8,566 bases of DNA from an uncultured Opitutia bacterium (GCA_937899295.1 CALBPO010000024.1:1-8566); one strand, 5' to 3'; shown: positions 1 to 6,049, counted from the first letter of the stretch. The notes: a model not told the origin generated them from the sequence alone. Translations and numbers: made by a program.

Positions 1-525
1 GGCGCAATCGGTGGTGGGCGCCATAGCGGGCATGCGAAGATTCAAGAACGTCTTGATCAGGGGAAAGGCATGCCGGACTATTTAAAAAATCATCCGATCT
101 ACTATGCGGGCCCTGCAAAAACACCTGCTGGCAAACCTTCTGGTTCTTTCGGTCCCACTACGGCTGGGCGTATGGATAGCTATGTGCAAGCTTTTCAGAA
201 AGAGGGTGGTTCTATGATCATGCTAGCCAAAGGTAATCGCTCAAAGCAAGTCACAGATGCCTGCAAAGAATTTGGCGGTTTCTACCTCGGTTCCATTGGT
301 GGCCCCGCCGCTTTATTGGCAGAGCATAATATTAAAAATGTCGAAGTACTTGACTACCCTGAACTCGGAATGGAAGCCATCTGGAAGATTGAAGTGGAAG
401 ACTTCCCCGCTTATATTCTGATCGATGATAAGGGTAACGACTTCTTCGCCGATGTCCGCACAGCTTGCTCGCAATGTGCCCTCCATGCATATGAAAATGC
501 CAGAGCGGAAATGACGGCTAAATAA
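1..525 (+). CDS. Class I (Fe-S) fumarate hydratase, C-terminal part; 5' end cut by the window
   Basis: Reversible hydration of fumarate to L-malate in the TCA cycle, cytosolic. The frame is open from base 1 and gives 174 residues, so the N-terminal domain with the iron-sulfur cysteines lies outside. What remains is the C-terminal swivelling (Fumerase_C) domain: [12 protein letters not shown] at about residues 31-42, [15 protein letters not shown] at 47-61, [15 protein letters not shown] next, then [12 protein letters not shown] at 92-103 and [18 protein letters not shown] at 120-137. These match the long, single-chain class I fumarase type rather than class II FumC or tartrate dehydratase. 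The first ATG inside the window, base 70, is internal. Residues 1-13 read [13 protein letters not shown], where the family normally has a GRDxAH motif; this looks disturbed (see findings). No clear terminator follows the TAA. Family assignment is firm; the exact N-terminal edge is not. Confidence 0.93.
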   Translation, partial: GAIGGGRHSGHAKIQERLDQGKGMPDYLKNHPIYYAGPAKTPAGKPSGSFGPTTAGRMDSYVQAFQKEGGSMIMLAKGNRSKQVTDACKEFGGFYLGSIGGPAALLAEHNIKNVEVLDYPELGMEAIWKIEVEDFPAYILIDDKGNDFFADVRTACSQCALHAYENARAEMTAK

Positions 526-541
526 TGATTTGTTTTTCGGT

Positions 542-570
542 TTGAGATAATTGTGCGATTCGTTTATACT
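542..570 (+). promoter_or_regulatory. Strong sigma70-type promoter before the Cys/His-rich gene
   Basis: TTGAGA at 542-547 and TATACT at 565-570 are separated by exactly 17 bp; each hexamer matches the sigma70 consensus at five of six positions. A start point about seven bases after the -10 falls at 575-578, on or beside the in-frame GTG at 577. That would give a leaderless mRNA and makes the more upstream GTG at 553 unlikely as a start, because it lies between the two hexamers. Prediction from sequence only. Confidence 0.6.
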
Positions 571-576
571 ACCTAT

Positions 577-987
577 GTGAACCGCTATCTACTCATCCCA
601 CTGTTTCTGGCATTGATTGTCACGCAGGGCTTTAATCGCTCGGCTTCAGTGTGTTTGGATCAGTTAGGGCATTGTTTGGATGCCTCAGCATCGTCACACG
701 TGGACCATTGTCCCTGTGATGAAACTGAGAGTGAGGCTGAAACGGAAAATACATGTTCTGAAGAGTGCTCGGTTTGTCATCTCGACCATTCTGATGAGCT
801 TTTTGTTTTTTCAGGGTCAAGCAGTGTGGAGCGGGAGAATTCTGCGCCACTGTATACACCACATGTGCTCGAGTTGTTGGAGCCGGTATTGAGGAGGCAG
901 GCGGTTTGCGTTTCTGCTAGGAGCCAGGCGCCTCCGAGGCTAAGTATCCTAAGTGTCGCTAAGATTTATTCTGTACGTTTGCTGTGA
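577..987 (+). CDS. Small exported Cys/His-rich protein, probable metal-binding
   Basis: I do not recognise the family with certainty. The 136-residue product begins with a signal-peptide-like segment (MNRYLLIPLFLALIVTQ, cleavage perhaps near residue 24), so it should act in the periplasm or at the envelope. The mature part has eight cysteines (about C26, C33, C45, C47, C60, C64, C67, C111) and six histidines, clustered as HVDHCPC and CSEECSVCHLDH on either side of a very acidic stretch (DETESEAETEN). Such spacing suggests binding of a soft or transition metal. The short hydrophobic start, HCPC-type motif and C-terminal QAPPR faintly recall DUF2946/CopL-like copper-response proteins; that is a weak resemblance. 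GTG 577 is chosen over GTG 553 because a good promoter occupies 542-570. The HMA-like and outer-membrane genes lie downstream on the same strand, supporting a metal role. Confidence 0.7.
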   Translation: MNRYLLIPLFLALIVTQGFNRSASVCLDQLGHCLDASASSHVDHCPCDETESEAETENTCSEECSVCHLDHSDELFVFSGSSSVERENSAPLYTPHVLELLEPVLRRQAVCVSARSQAPPRLSILSVAKIYSVRLL

Positions 988-1014
988 TCGGCTGCGCTTT
1001 GCGCGCATCCGATC
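986..1014 (+). other. Hairpin overlapping the stop codon of the Cys/His-rich gene
   Basis: GATCGG (986-991) pairs perfectly with CCGATC (1009-1014). After one C/T mismatch, TGCGC (993-997) pairs with GCGCA (1003-1007), leaving a five-base loop. The structure is GC-rich and begins inside the TGA stop. It is followed by TATTATCC rather than a T-tract, so it is not a classical intrinsic terminator. It could be an mRNA-stability or processing element that uncouples the first gene from the next two, or one copy of a dispersed palindromic repeat; no second copy was seen in this window. Confidence 0.6.
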
Positions 1015-1043
1015 TATTATCCGAAAGTGAGTGCGATCCATGA

Positions 1044-1073
1044 GTGACGCCGCTTTCCAATTTAAAATTTAAT
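1044..1073 (+). promoter_or_regulatory. Possible promoter for the HMA-like / beta-barrel pair
   Basis: GTGACG at 1044-1049 (four of six to the -35 consensus) and TTTAAT at 1068-1073 (five of six to the -10) are separated by 18 bp. A start near 1080 would leave only about seven bases before the ATG at 1087, which has no Shine-Dalgarno sequence. The rest of the 99-bp gap holds the hairpin at 986-1014 and AT-rich sequence. Tentative. Confidence 0.3.
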
Positions 1074-1086
1074 CAGCATTCTTATC

Positions 1087-1503
1087 ATGAAAATCTATAC
1101 ATATTTATCTATCATCCTATTCTCATTCGTTTCGCAGCAAGTTCAAGCTGGGGGAGAACCAGTGCCCGAAGTCAGCCCTGAGGTTCGTCTGGAGTCGGCC
1201 ACTGAGCATTTAAGTGGCCAATCAAATCAAATTGCCGTATTTACCAAGGGGCTCATCTGTAGTTCCTGCGCCATCGGTATCCGTATCCATAGCAAAAAAC
1301 TAGACTTCGTGGATACTAAGAAGCTTAGCAAAGGCACCGATTTGGATATTAAAAATCAACTCGTAATCGTCGCTATAAAAGAGGGCGAGACCTATGATGC
1401 AAATAAAGTTCGCGATGCCATTTACAAGGCAGGCTACGATCCAGTTCATTATTATGCATGGGATGGTGAAGCCGTCTCGATGAAAAACTTTACTCAGGAG
1501 TAA
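1087..1503 (+). CDS. Exported HMA-like heavy-metal-associated domain protein
   Basis: The 138-residue product starts with a signal peptide (residues 1-21, hydrophobic IILFSFVS core, cleavage expected after QVQA), so it is probably periplasmic. A short linker rich in Pro and Glu follows, then one domain with the layout of an HMA fold from about residue 48 to 122. It has a first strand (QIAVFTKG), the GLICSSC metal loop with C58 and C61, a helix, the central strand NQLVIVAIKEG, and a final helix and strand (VRDAIYKAGYDPVHYY) that match the usual end of MerP, CopZ and ATPase N-terminal domains. GLICSSC replaces the common GMTCxxC, so the conserved Met is Leu here. The likely role is binding or shuttling Cu(I), Hg(II) or a similar soft metal. 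It lies 2 bp before the barrel gene and is almost certainly cotranscribed with it. The metal is not deducible from sequence. Confidence 0.85.
   Translation: MKIYTYLSIILFSFVSQQVQAGGEPVPEVSPEVRLESATEHLSGQSNQIAVFTKGLICSSCAIGIRIHSKKLDFVDTKKLSKGTDLDIKNQLVIVAIKEGETYDANKVRDAIYKAGYDPVHYYAWDGEAVSMKNFTQE
1496..1500 (+). promoter_or_regulatory. Shine-Dalgarno sequence of the beta-barrel gene
   Basis: AGGAG lies at the very end of the HMA-like gene, five bases (TAAGT) before the ATG at 1506. It fixes the start of the downstream gene, implies translational coupling across the 2-bp gap, and is the only clear Shine-Dalgarno sequence at a visible gene start in this window. Confidence 0.75.
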
Positions 1504-1505
1504 GT

Positions 1506-2327
1506 ATGAACGTTCGTAAATTTGTTTGTTGGCTCGCCGTCTCGGTCGCGCCGGTTGCACCTAATTGGGCCGATCAGCCGATCATGAATATGATGCCTCG
1601 CTGGGATGGTGGCTATGGTTTTCAAGTCCTAGCGGAGCAACTGCACCGTAGCGATCTGAAGCAGGGCGACGACGTCGTAGCGCGTGGTTTCACCGAGGAT
1701 GTGACGCAGTTGCACCTGCAAGGCGTCTATACTTGGGATCGCTCTATTCGGCTCACTGCGAAATTGCCCTACGTGGTCGATGCGCGGCGTGAAGTGCTCG
1801 GTCCTTTAGGGCAAAAAGTCGTGCAGCGCGATGAAGGGATTGGGGATTTGACCGTGGCGCTGCCACTGAAAAAATACTTCAACCTCTCAGAGCGCTCGGG
1901 TTCTTGGACACTGGCACCTCAGATTCGTATCCCGCTGGGGAAGGAAAACGATGAGTTCGAAGTTTGGGATGGTGTCTGGGGTGGGGGGCTGTCGTTTGGT
2001 TACGAGACCGAAACTTATGATTGGTTCATCGCTACTAGTGCTGGTTTTTGGATATTTGAGCAGCCCGAACCTGCAGAGTGGAGCTTCAGCCTCGATCTCG
2101 GTTGGAATGCGCGCGAGGATATGCAAATCCTTTGGGAGAGCGACCTGAGTTGGGACGATGAGAGTAAGTTTTTTCTCTCGGCTGGTCCCGCGCTCTATTG
2201 GCGTTGGAATGACAAGACCCATATTCGCATTGAGTGGAAGCATGACTTCGTCTCGCGCGTCACTTCGTCGCGCCCCGACCACGGCAATGGCGACCGCTTT
2301 AGCGCTGGAATTGGCTTCGTTTTCTAA
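1506..2327 (+). CDS. Outer-membrane beta-barrel protein, transporter-like (MetA/phenol-degradation porin type)
   Basis: The 273-residue product has an N-terminal signal sequence (core FVCWLAVSVAPVA, cleavage expected after PNWA near residue 22). The rest is dominated by alternating aromatic/polar beta strands, such as YGFQVLAEQL, LHLQGVYTWD, IRLTAKLPYVV, WTLAPQIRIPLG and FFLSAGPALYWRW. The last residues, FSAGIGFVF, end in Phe, as expected for a BAM-assembled outer-membrane barrel. The motif GIGDLTVALPLKKYF and the length resemble the loosely defined transporter/Phenol_MetA_deg family; substrates there are mostly unknown. The tight coupling to an HMA-like periplasmic protein suggests metal passage or sensing at the outer membrane, which is inference. 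The start is supported by AGGAG five bases upstream. The stop overlaps that of the convergent methyltransferase gene, so no terminator can lie between them. Confidence 0.8.
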   Translation: MNVRKFVCWLAVSVAPVAPNWADQPIMNMMPRWDGGYGFQVLAEQLHRSDLKQGDDVVARGFTEDVTQLHLQGVYTWDRSIRLTAKLPYVVDARREVLGPLGQKVVQRDEGIGDLTVALPLKKYFNLSERSGSWTLAPQIRIPLGKENDEFEVWDGVWGGGLSFGYETETYDWFIATSAGFWIFEQPEPAEWSFSLDLGWNAREDMQILWESDLSWDDESKFFLSAGPALYWRWNDKTHIRIEWKHDFVSRVTSSRPDHGNGDRFSAGIGFVF

Positions 2328-3616
2328 GCTTCTCGACGAAGCAGAAACGCACCTGCGCCATCATGTCCAGTCTCCCACGGAAGGCTGGATATTGCTTTTT
2401 CTAGCTTAAATACACGTCCTGATTTACTCGCCAAAAATTCGTCGACGACCAGCTGATTCTCCATGGCCTCGATACTGCAGGTGCTGTAAGTAATTCGGCC
2501 ACCAGCTTTAACGAATCGAGCCGCAGAGTGCAGTAGCTGAAGCTGTAACTTTGCGCAGTTTTCGATATCCTTTGGCTGTAGCCTCCATTTCACATCTGTC
2601 CGGCGCTGAATCACGCCAGTATTTGAACAAGGTGCATCGAGCATGACGGCGTCATACGCGCTAGGTAGGCTTTTTTCCTCAAAGGTGCTTGTATCCATTT
2701 CGAGCAGGTCACACTCGACGATCTCACATTTCAGGTCTTCTGAACGCAGTGTGGAGAGATTCTCTTCGAGTCGCGCGATTCGTTTACCAGGCAAGTCCAC
2801 CGCTACGATCTGCCCCTTGCCTTGCATCGCATACGCCATGTCGTAGGCCTTACCTCCAGGGGCGGCGCACAGGTCAAGCACTGATTCGCCGGCCCTTGGC
2901 TCGAGTAGGGCAGGCGCGATTCGAGTAGAGGGGTCTTTAATATAGGCGTTACCCTTGTTAAGAAGTGGATGCAGGTCTTCCTTCCAAGAAATCTTCCCTG
3001 TGACTTGATAGAATTGTGGCCATTCAGTCGCTTCAAGACCCGCAGGAATCTGGACTTCGTCGTTGTAAACCTTCAGATATGTGGACGGGATACCTTGATT
3101 CCATTCGAGCAGTTGCGTGCAGGCCCCAGGGAACTCCCCTTGCCAACGTTCGACTAACCAGTCGGGGTGGCTGTAAAAGGCGGCGGGCGATTTTTGGGCG
3201 TTGATCTGCTCTAGCGCTGAAGGCAGTTTGCGCAAGATGGCATTGAGGAAGCCCTGCTCGAAGCGATTGACGACTTGCTTACTGCGTTCGACTGCGTGGT
3301 GGATTATTTTCGGATGCCGGTCGGCTTCGGCGTCAAACATTTCGTAGCCTGAAACTAGGAGAATTGCTTCGACGCTGTATTTGGTTTTTTTTCGCAAAAG
3401 CCCTTGCAAGGCTGCTCTAGTACGGTGCCCGTGGCGAAGCGCACCTAAAAAAAGTGATTGGCAAGCGGCACGACGTTCTCCTACAAAATTTTCAGGAAGT
3501 TGATCTAACAACTGATCCGCCTTTTGGTCGCCTATAAGATAAGCTTCCACCAAGTACACAGCTGCATCCCAGCCCATTATGGACTTTGAGGATAAGTTTA
3601 ACTTAATACTTCTCAT
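2324..3616 (-). CDS. rsmB: 16S rRNA cytosine-5 methyltransferase, RsmB (Sun/Fmu) type
   Basis: S-adenosylmethionine-dependent methylation of a cytosine in 16S rRNA (C967 in E. coli), cytosolic. The 430-residue product has a NusB-like helical RNA-binding domain (about residues 14-135) followed by a Rossmann methyltransferase domain. That domain shows motif I LDLCAAPGGKAYD (248-260), motif II VAVDLPGKRI, motif IV DAPCSNTGVIQRRTDVKWR (328-345) and motif VI YSTCSIEAMENQ (377-388). Both family cysteines are present: C330 of the PC motif and the nucleophile C380 of the TC motif. The family-typical GHDGAGAF lies near the end. The frame stays open to an ATG at 3664, but that start would overlap the divergent gene's leader. 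Starts at 3616 or 3577 both keep the NusB domain; 3616 is preferred for its short basic lead-in, and neither has a Shine-Dalgarno sequence. Divergent from the GreA-like gene. Confidence 0.92.
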   Translation of the reverse strand: MRSIKLNLSSKSIMGWDAAVYLVEAYLIGDQKADQLLDQLPENFVGERRAACQSLFLGALRHGHRTRAALQGLLRKKTKYSVEAILLVSGYEMFDAEADRHPKIIHHAVERSKQVVNRFEQGFLNAILRKLPSALEQINAQKSPAAFYSHPDWLVERWQGEFPGACTQLLEWNQGIPSTYLKVYNDEVQIPAGLEATEWPQFYQVTGKISWKEDLHPLLNKGNAYIKDPSTRIAPALLEPRAGESVLDLCAAPGGKAYDMAYAMQGKGQIVAVDLPGKRIARLEENLSTLRSEDLKCEIVECDLLEMDTSTFEEKSLPSAYDAVMLDAPCSNTGVIQRRTDVKWRLQPKDIENCAKLQLQLLHSAARFVKAGGRITYSTCSIEAMENQLVVDEFLASKSGRVFKLEKAISSLPWETGHDGAGAFLLRREA

Positions 3617-3629
3617 TAGCGCAAAACCT

Positions 3630-3642
3630 GTCCATAGTGGAC
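3630..3642. other. Small dyad in the rsmB / greA-like divergent gap
   Basis: GTCCA and TGGAC form perfect five-base arms around TAG. The 53-bp gap (3617-3669) shows no convincing promoter pair, so this dyad is its only notable element. A related string, CCATTATGGACT at 3574-3585, matches CCATAGTGGACT at 3632-3643 in 10 of 12 bases. It could be a regulator site, or chance given its short length. Confidence 0.3.
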
Positions 3643-3669
3643 TGTTTACGACATAGACAAGCAATTATT

Positions 3670-5529
3670 ATGAATAAAGAGGCCATAGATGCTCTCATCG
3701 AAAAGAATCCGAAACTGCTTTCGCATCGCGCGAAGCTCGAAACCATGGTGCCCGGTAACTACTGCCTGCACCGTAGTTGGGGTTTTGGTAAAATCGTAGA
3801 CTATAACGCTGCGGACGACCGTCTGATCATCGACTTTGAGGATGGTAAGCAAGGTCACGCAATGGCACCCGCTTTTTGTGTGGATAAGCTCGATATCCTT
3901 CTGCCGAATGACCTTTTAGTGCGATCCCGCACTGAGGCTGACGCTATTGAGACGATGATCAAGAAGCAGCCTGCTGATTTGATTTGTGAAATGATATCTG
4001 CCAGCGAAAACCAAGCCATGATGGCCTCCGAGATTGAGCGTTTACTCGCTCGCGTCATTGGGCCGATCAAATACAAGAAGTGGTGGACGGCTACCAAAAA
4101 GGTATTGGTCAAGGATCCCCGCATCGGTGTGCCACTCAAAAAGACAGAGCCCTATATTTACCGCGATGAGCCAGTGAAGCCCGAAGATGAAATCCTAGAG
4201 CAGTTCCATGGCACCAAAAACTCGATGCAAAAGATCGAACTTGGTGAAAAACTGTATGCTCTTTCCGAGAATATCTCCGTCGTGCGTGAAGAGATGCCGC
4301 AAATTCTCACCGAGTTGACTGACGCGATTGCAAATGCTAAGAGCCTCAGTCAAGCCAATCGTTTGCACGGCGTCTGGGTGCGTAACAACCTTGCGCGAGA
4401 TCTTCACGAAGATGTAGAAACTCTCGAGCCATCGTCCGCTTCAATTCTCGACGCGACCAACGATTACTCCGAGCTCGCAGCTGAACTACCTGCTCAGTAT
4501 TTTAAGCGCTATCTTGATCTCATCAGCCGCACTTATCCAGATAAATGGCAATCCATGGTTGAAGATCTCCTGCGTAATTCAAGCGGTAAGTTCACTAGCG
4601 AATGTATCAACTTCATGCTTGAGCACGAGATGCAGGAGCGCATCAGTTACTGCCTTGACCGCTGGCTGAAGGAGCAGACGATCAAAGGTCCCCTTCTTTT
4701 CTGGGTCGTTAAAAATCGAGCTTCTAAGAAATACGGCGCCATCATCGATCCGCTCGTCAACCCGCGTCTCTTGGCAGCGATGTTCTACGCGATTGACTAC
4801 GAAGCTCTGCAAAATGCGAGTACTCGCCGTATCCCATTGGCCGACTTACTAAGTGATGACACCACATTGATACCCGATCTCTTGTCCCAGGCCAGTGTCG
4901 AGACTGCTAATGACCTCGCGCAAACCCTCTTGCTCAATCAAGGTTTTGGGGATCTGACTAAGAAGTCGCTCCTCGCTCGTTTCATCAAGCAATTCCCGTC
5001 CGTGCAAGCACTCCTTGCTGGCCAAGCTGCTGAGACCTCCGAAGACGATGCTCTCATCGTATCTCAAGAGAGCTTCAAGGAAGCTAAGGCTGAATATGAA
5101 GAGCTTATCGCGACGAAGATCCCTGAAAATAAATTAGCTATCCAAGTCGCTCGCGACCATGGCGATTTAAAGGAAAATTCTGAATATAAGATGGCCAGAC
5201 AAGACCAAGATTTATTACTTTCTCGCAAGAACGAGCTAGAAGTCGACCTTTCACGAGCCCGAGTGACTGATTTTACCGAAGCGACTGCCGAAAATGTTGG
5301 TATTGGTAGCATCGTCGAACTGAAGAATGGCTCTTCTGGAAAAAAACAGAAATACGCCTTCCTTGGGGCATGGGACAGTGATCCTGACAACGACGTGCTC
5401 TCTTACAAGACGCCCCTCGCTCAAGCCCTTATTGGAAAAGAAAAGGGTGCTACCGTTACTACCAAGATTGGCGGTAACGAAGAGAAGTGGACCATACTCA
5501 GTATCGCCCGCTGGGTTGACAAGAAGTAG
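3670..5529 (+). CDS. greA: Large GreA/GreB-domain transcription elongation (transcript cleavage) factor with N-terminal extension
   Basis: Predicted to rescue backtracked RNA polymerase by stimulating transcript cleavage. The 619-residue product is about four times as long as E. coli GreA. Only residues ~465-619 form the GreA unit. Its antiparallel coiled coil carries the tip motif ARDHGDLKENSEYKMAR, in which D499 and E502 align with the catalytic acidic pair (D41 and E44 of E. coli GreA). The C-terminal FKBP-like domain begins near VGIGSIVELKNG. Residues ~27-80 form a small beta domain (CLHRSWGFGKIVDYN, LIIDFEDGKQGHAM) reminiscent of Tudor/CarD-type RNAP-interacting folds. The ~380 residues between are mostly helical and not recognised. 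Chlamydial GreA is similarly oversized, from memory about 715 residues. ATG 3670 is chosen over ATG 3637 because the extra 11 residues are coded by the divergent regulatory gap; no Shine-Dalgarno sequence is visible. The gene is followed by an intrinsic terminator. Confidence 0.88.
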   Translation: MNKEAIDALIEKNPKLLSHRAKLETMVPGNYCLHRSWGFGKIVDYNAADDRLIIDFEDGKQGHAMAPAFCVDKLDILLPNDLLVRSRTEADAIETMIKKQPADLICEMISASENQAMMASEIERLLARVIGPIKYKKWWTATKKVLVKDPRIGVPLKKTEPYIYRDEPVKPEDEILEQFHGTKNSMQKIELGEKLYALSENISVVREEMPQILTELTDAIANAKSLSQANRLHGVWVRNNLARDLHEDVETLEPSSASILDATNDYSELAAELPAQYFKRYLDLISRTYPDKWQSMVEDLLRNSSGKFTSECINFMLEHEMQERISYCLDRWLKEQTIKGPLLFWVVKNRASKKYGAIIDPLVNPRLLAAMFYAIDYEALQNASTRRIPLADLLSDDTTLIPDLLSQASVETANDLAQTLLLNQGFGDLTKKSLLARFIKQFPSVQALLAGQAAETSEDDALIVSQESFKEAKAEYEELIATKIPENKLAIQVARDHGDLKENSEYKMARQDQDLLLSRKNELEVDLSRARVTDFTEATAENVGIGSIVELKNGSSGKKQKYAFLGAWDSDPDNDVLSYKTPLAQALIGKEKGATVTTKIGGNEEKWTILSIARWVDKK

Positions 5530-5552
5530 TCTGGGCTGCAATCATTTTAAAC

Positions 5553-5587
5553 AAAGGGCGCTTACGATTTCCGGAAGCGCCTTTTTT
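5553..5587 (+). terminator. Rho-independent terminator after the greA-like gene
   Basis: GGCGCTT (5557-5563) pairs with AAGCGCC (5575-5581). Flanking AAAG against TTTT extends the stem with A-T and G-U pairs. The loop is 11 bases, and a run of six T follows (5582-5587). It starts 24 bases after the TAG. In the opposite direction the stem is followed by CTTTGTTT, so it may also stop transcripts from the convergent glutaredoxin gene. The remaining ~75 bp to that gene's stop hold only a short direct repeat (TGACA twice, three bases apart) and no ORF I can support. Confidence 0.85.
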
Positions 5588-5661
5588 GTACTTATTTTCG
5601 CGCTCTGTACTCTGCAGGTAGCATGACAGACTGACAAAAGGCGGAACTCCAATATCTGATT

Positions 5662-5943
5662 TTAGTCGTCGCAAATTCCCAGCTTCTGGCGGATCTCGGG
5701 AAACTCGTTAAGCTCGGCCAAAAACTCGTCCACGTCAAAGTCGGCCACCATGAAATCTCCGTATTCAAAAGTCGGCGTTTTGGTCTGACCACTCAATGCA
5801 AGCATCGCGTCCATATCCTTGGGGTTTGCATTAACATCGCGCACTTGAACTTGGACACCTTGCCCATTGAAAAAGGAGAGGGCTTCACGGCACCAAGGGC
5901 AGCCAGATTTGATGTAAAGGATAGGCAGTTTATTTTTGTTCAT
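5662..5943 (-). CDS. Glutaredoxin-family thiol-disulfide protein (CPWC)
   Basis: A small cytosolic thioredoxin-fold protein of 93 residues, within the usual glutaredoxin size range. The first strand LPILYIKSG leads to the dithiol active site CPWC (C15, C18) at the start of the first helix. A second strand VQVQVRDVNANP follows, then the cis-proline segment KTPTFEYGDFM with P57, where classical glutaredoxins have TVPxxF and often a GG pair afterwards. The glutathione-contact GG motif is replaced by YGDFMVADFD, so it may accept electrons from thioredoxin reductase (NrdH-like) rather than glutathione, or use another thiol. An extra cysteine, C91, lies three residues from the C-terminus. CPWC rather than CPYC is seen in other bacterial members. 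No secretion signal. A promoter sits immediately upstream and no Shine-Dalgarno sequence is present. It is divergent from uvrA. The physiological partner is unknown. Confidence 0.88.
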   Translation of the reverse strand: MNKNKLPILYIKSGCPWCREALSFFNGQGVQVQVRDVNANPKDMDAMLALSGQTKTPTFEYGDFMVADFDVDEFLAELNEFPEIRQKLGICDD

Positions 5944-5954
5944 AACTTAATAAT

Positions 5955-5982
5955 ATTGTATGTCTCTAAGTGCCTCTGACAA
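5955..5982 (-). promoter_or_regulatory. Promoter of the glutaredoxin gene
   Basis: Read on the minus strand, TTGTCA (5977-5982) and TACAAT (5955-5960) are 16 bp apart, each with five of six consensus bases. Transcription would begin near 5948, only about five bases before the ATG at 5943, so the mRNA would have a very short leader. Prediction from sequence only. Confidence 0.5.
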
Positions 5983-6020
5983 CGTAAATTCACCTTTTTG
6001 AAAGTTTATACCTACCGGAC

Positions 6021-6049
6021 TTGCCCCTCGCCCCGTAGTCCTATATTAA
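6021..6049 (+). promoter_or_regulatory. Possible uvrA promoter with AT-rich tract
   Basis: TTGCCC (6021-6026) and TATTAA (6044-6049) are 17 bp apart, each four of six to consensus. The -10 lies in an AT-only run (6042-6058) that contains the palindrome ATATTAATAT (6043-6052). Transcription would start near 6056, about ten bases before the ATG. No E. coli-like LexA box (CTGT-N8-ACAG) was found in the 123-bp gap, so SOS control is not indicated. Weak call. Confidence 0.35.

Noticed and set aside
553..576. GTG at 553 as the start of the Cys/His-rich protein
   Set aside because: It lies between the -35 (542-547) and -10 (565-570) of a strong promoter; the in-frame GTG at 577 gives a cleaner signal peptide. 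It cannot be fully excluded if another promoter lies upstream.
1040..1072. Ten-codon reading frame (MSDAAFQFKI) before the HMA-like gene, a possible leader peptide
   Set aside because: No Shine-Dalgarno sequence, no attenuator after it, and it overlaps the candidate promoter; too short to support.
1887..2282. Open frame of 131 codons on the minus strand opposite the beta-barrel gene
   Set aside because: Fully antisense to a gene with signal peptide, Shine-Dalgarno sequence and barrel features; no recognisable protein character.
3637..3669. ATG 3637 as start of the GreA-like protein, and ATG 3664 (minus) as start of RsmB
   Set aside because: Each would extend the gene into the other's leader, the added residues have no family counterpart, and internal ATGs (3670; 3616 or 3577 minus) fit the domain boundaries.
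5251..5541. Open frame on the minus strand across the 3' end of the greA-like gene
   Set aside because: Antisense to the conserved GreA C-terminal domain; its sequence resembles no family and is explained by codon bias of the true gene.
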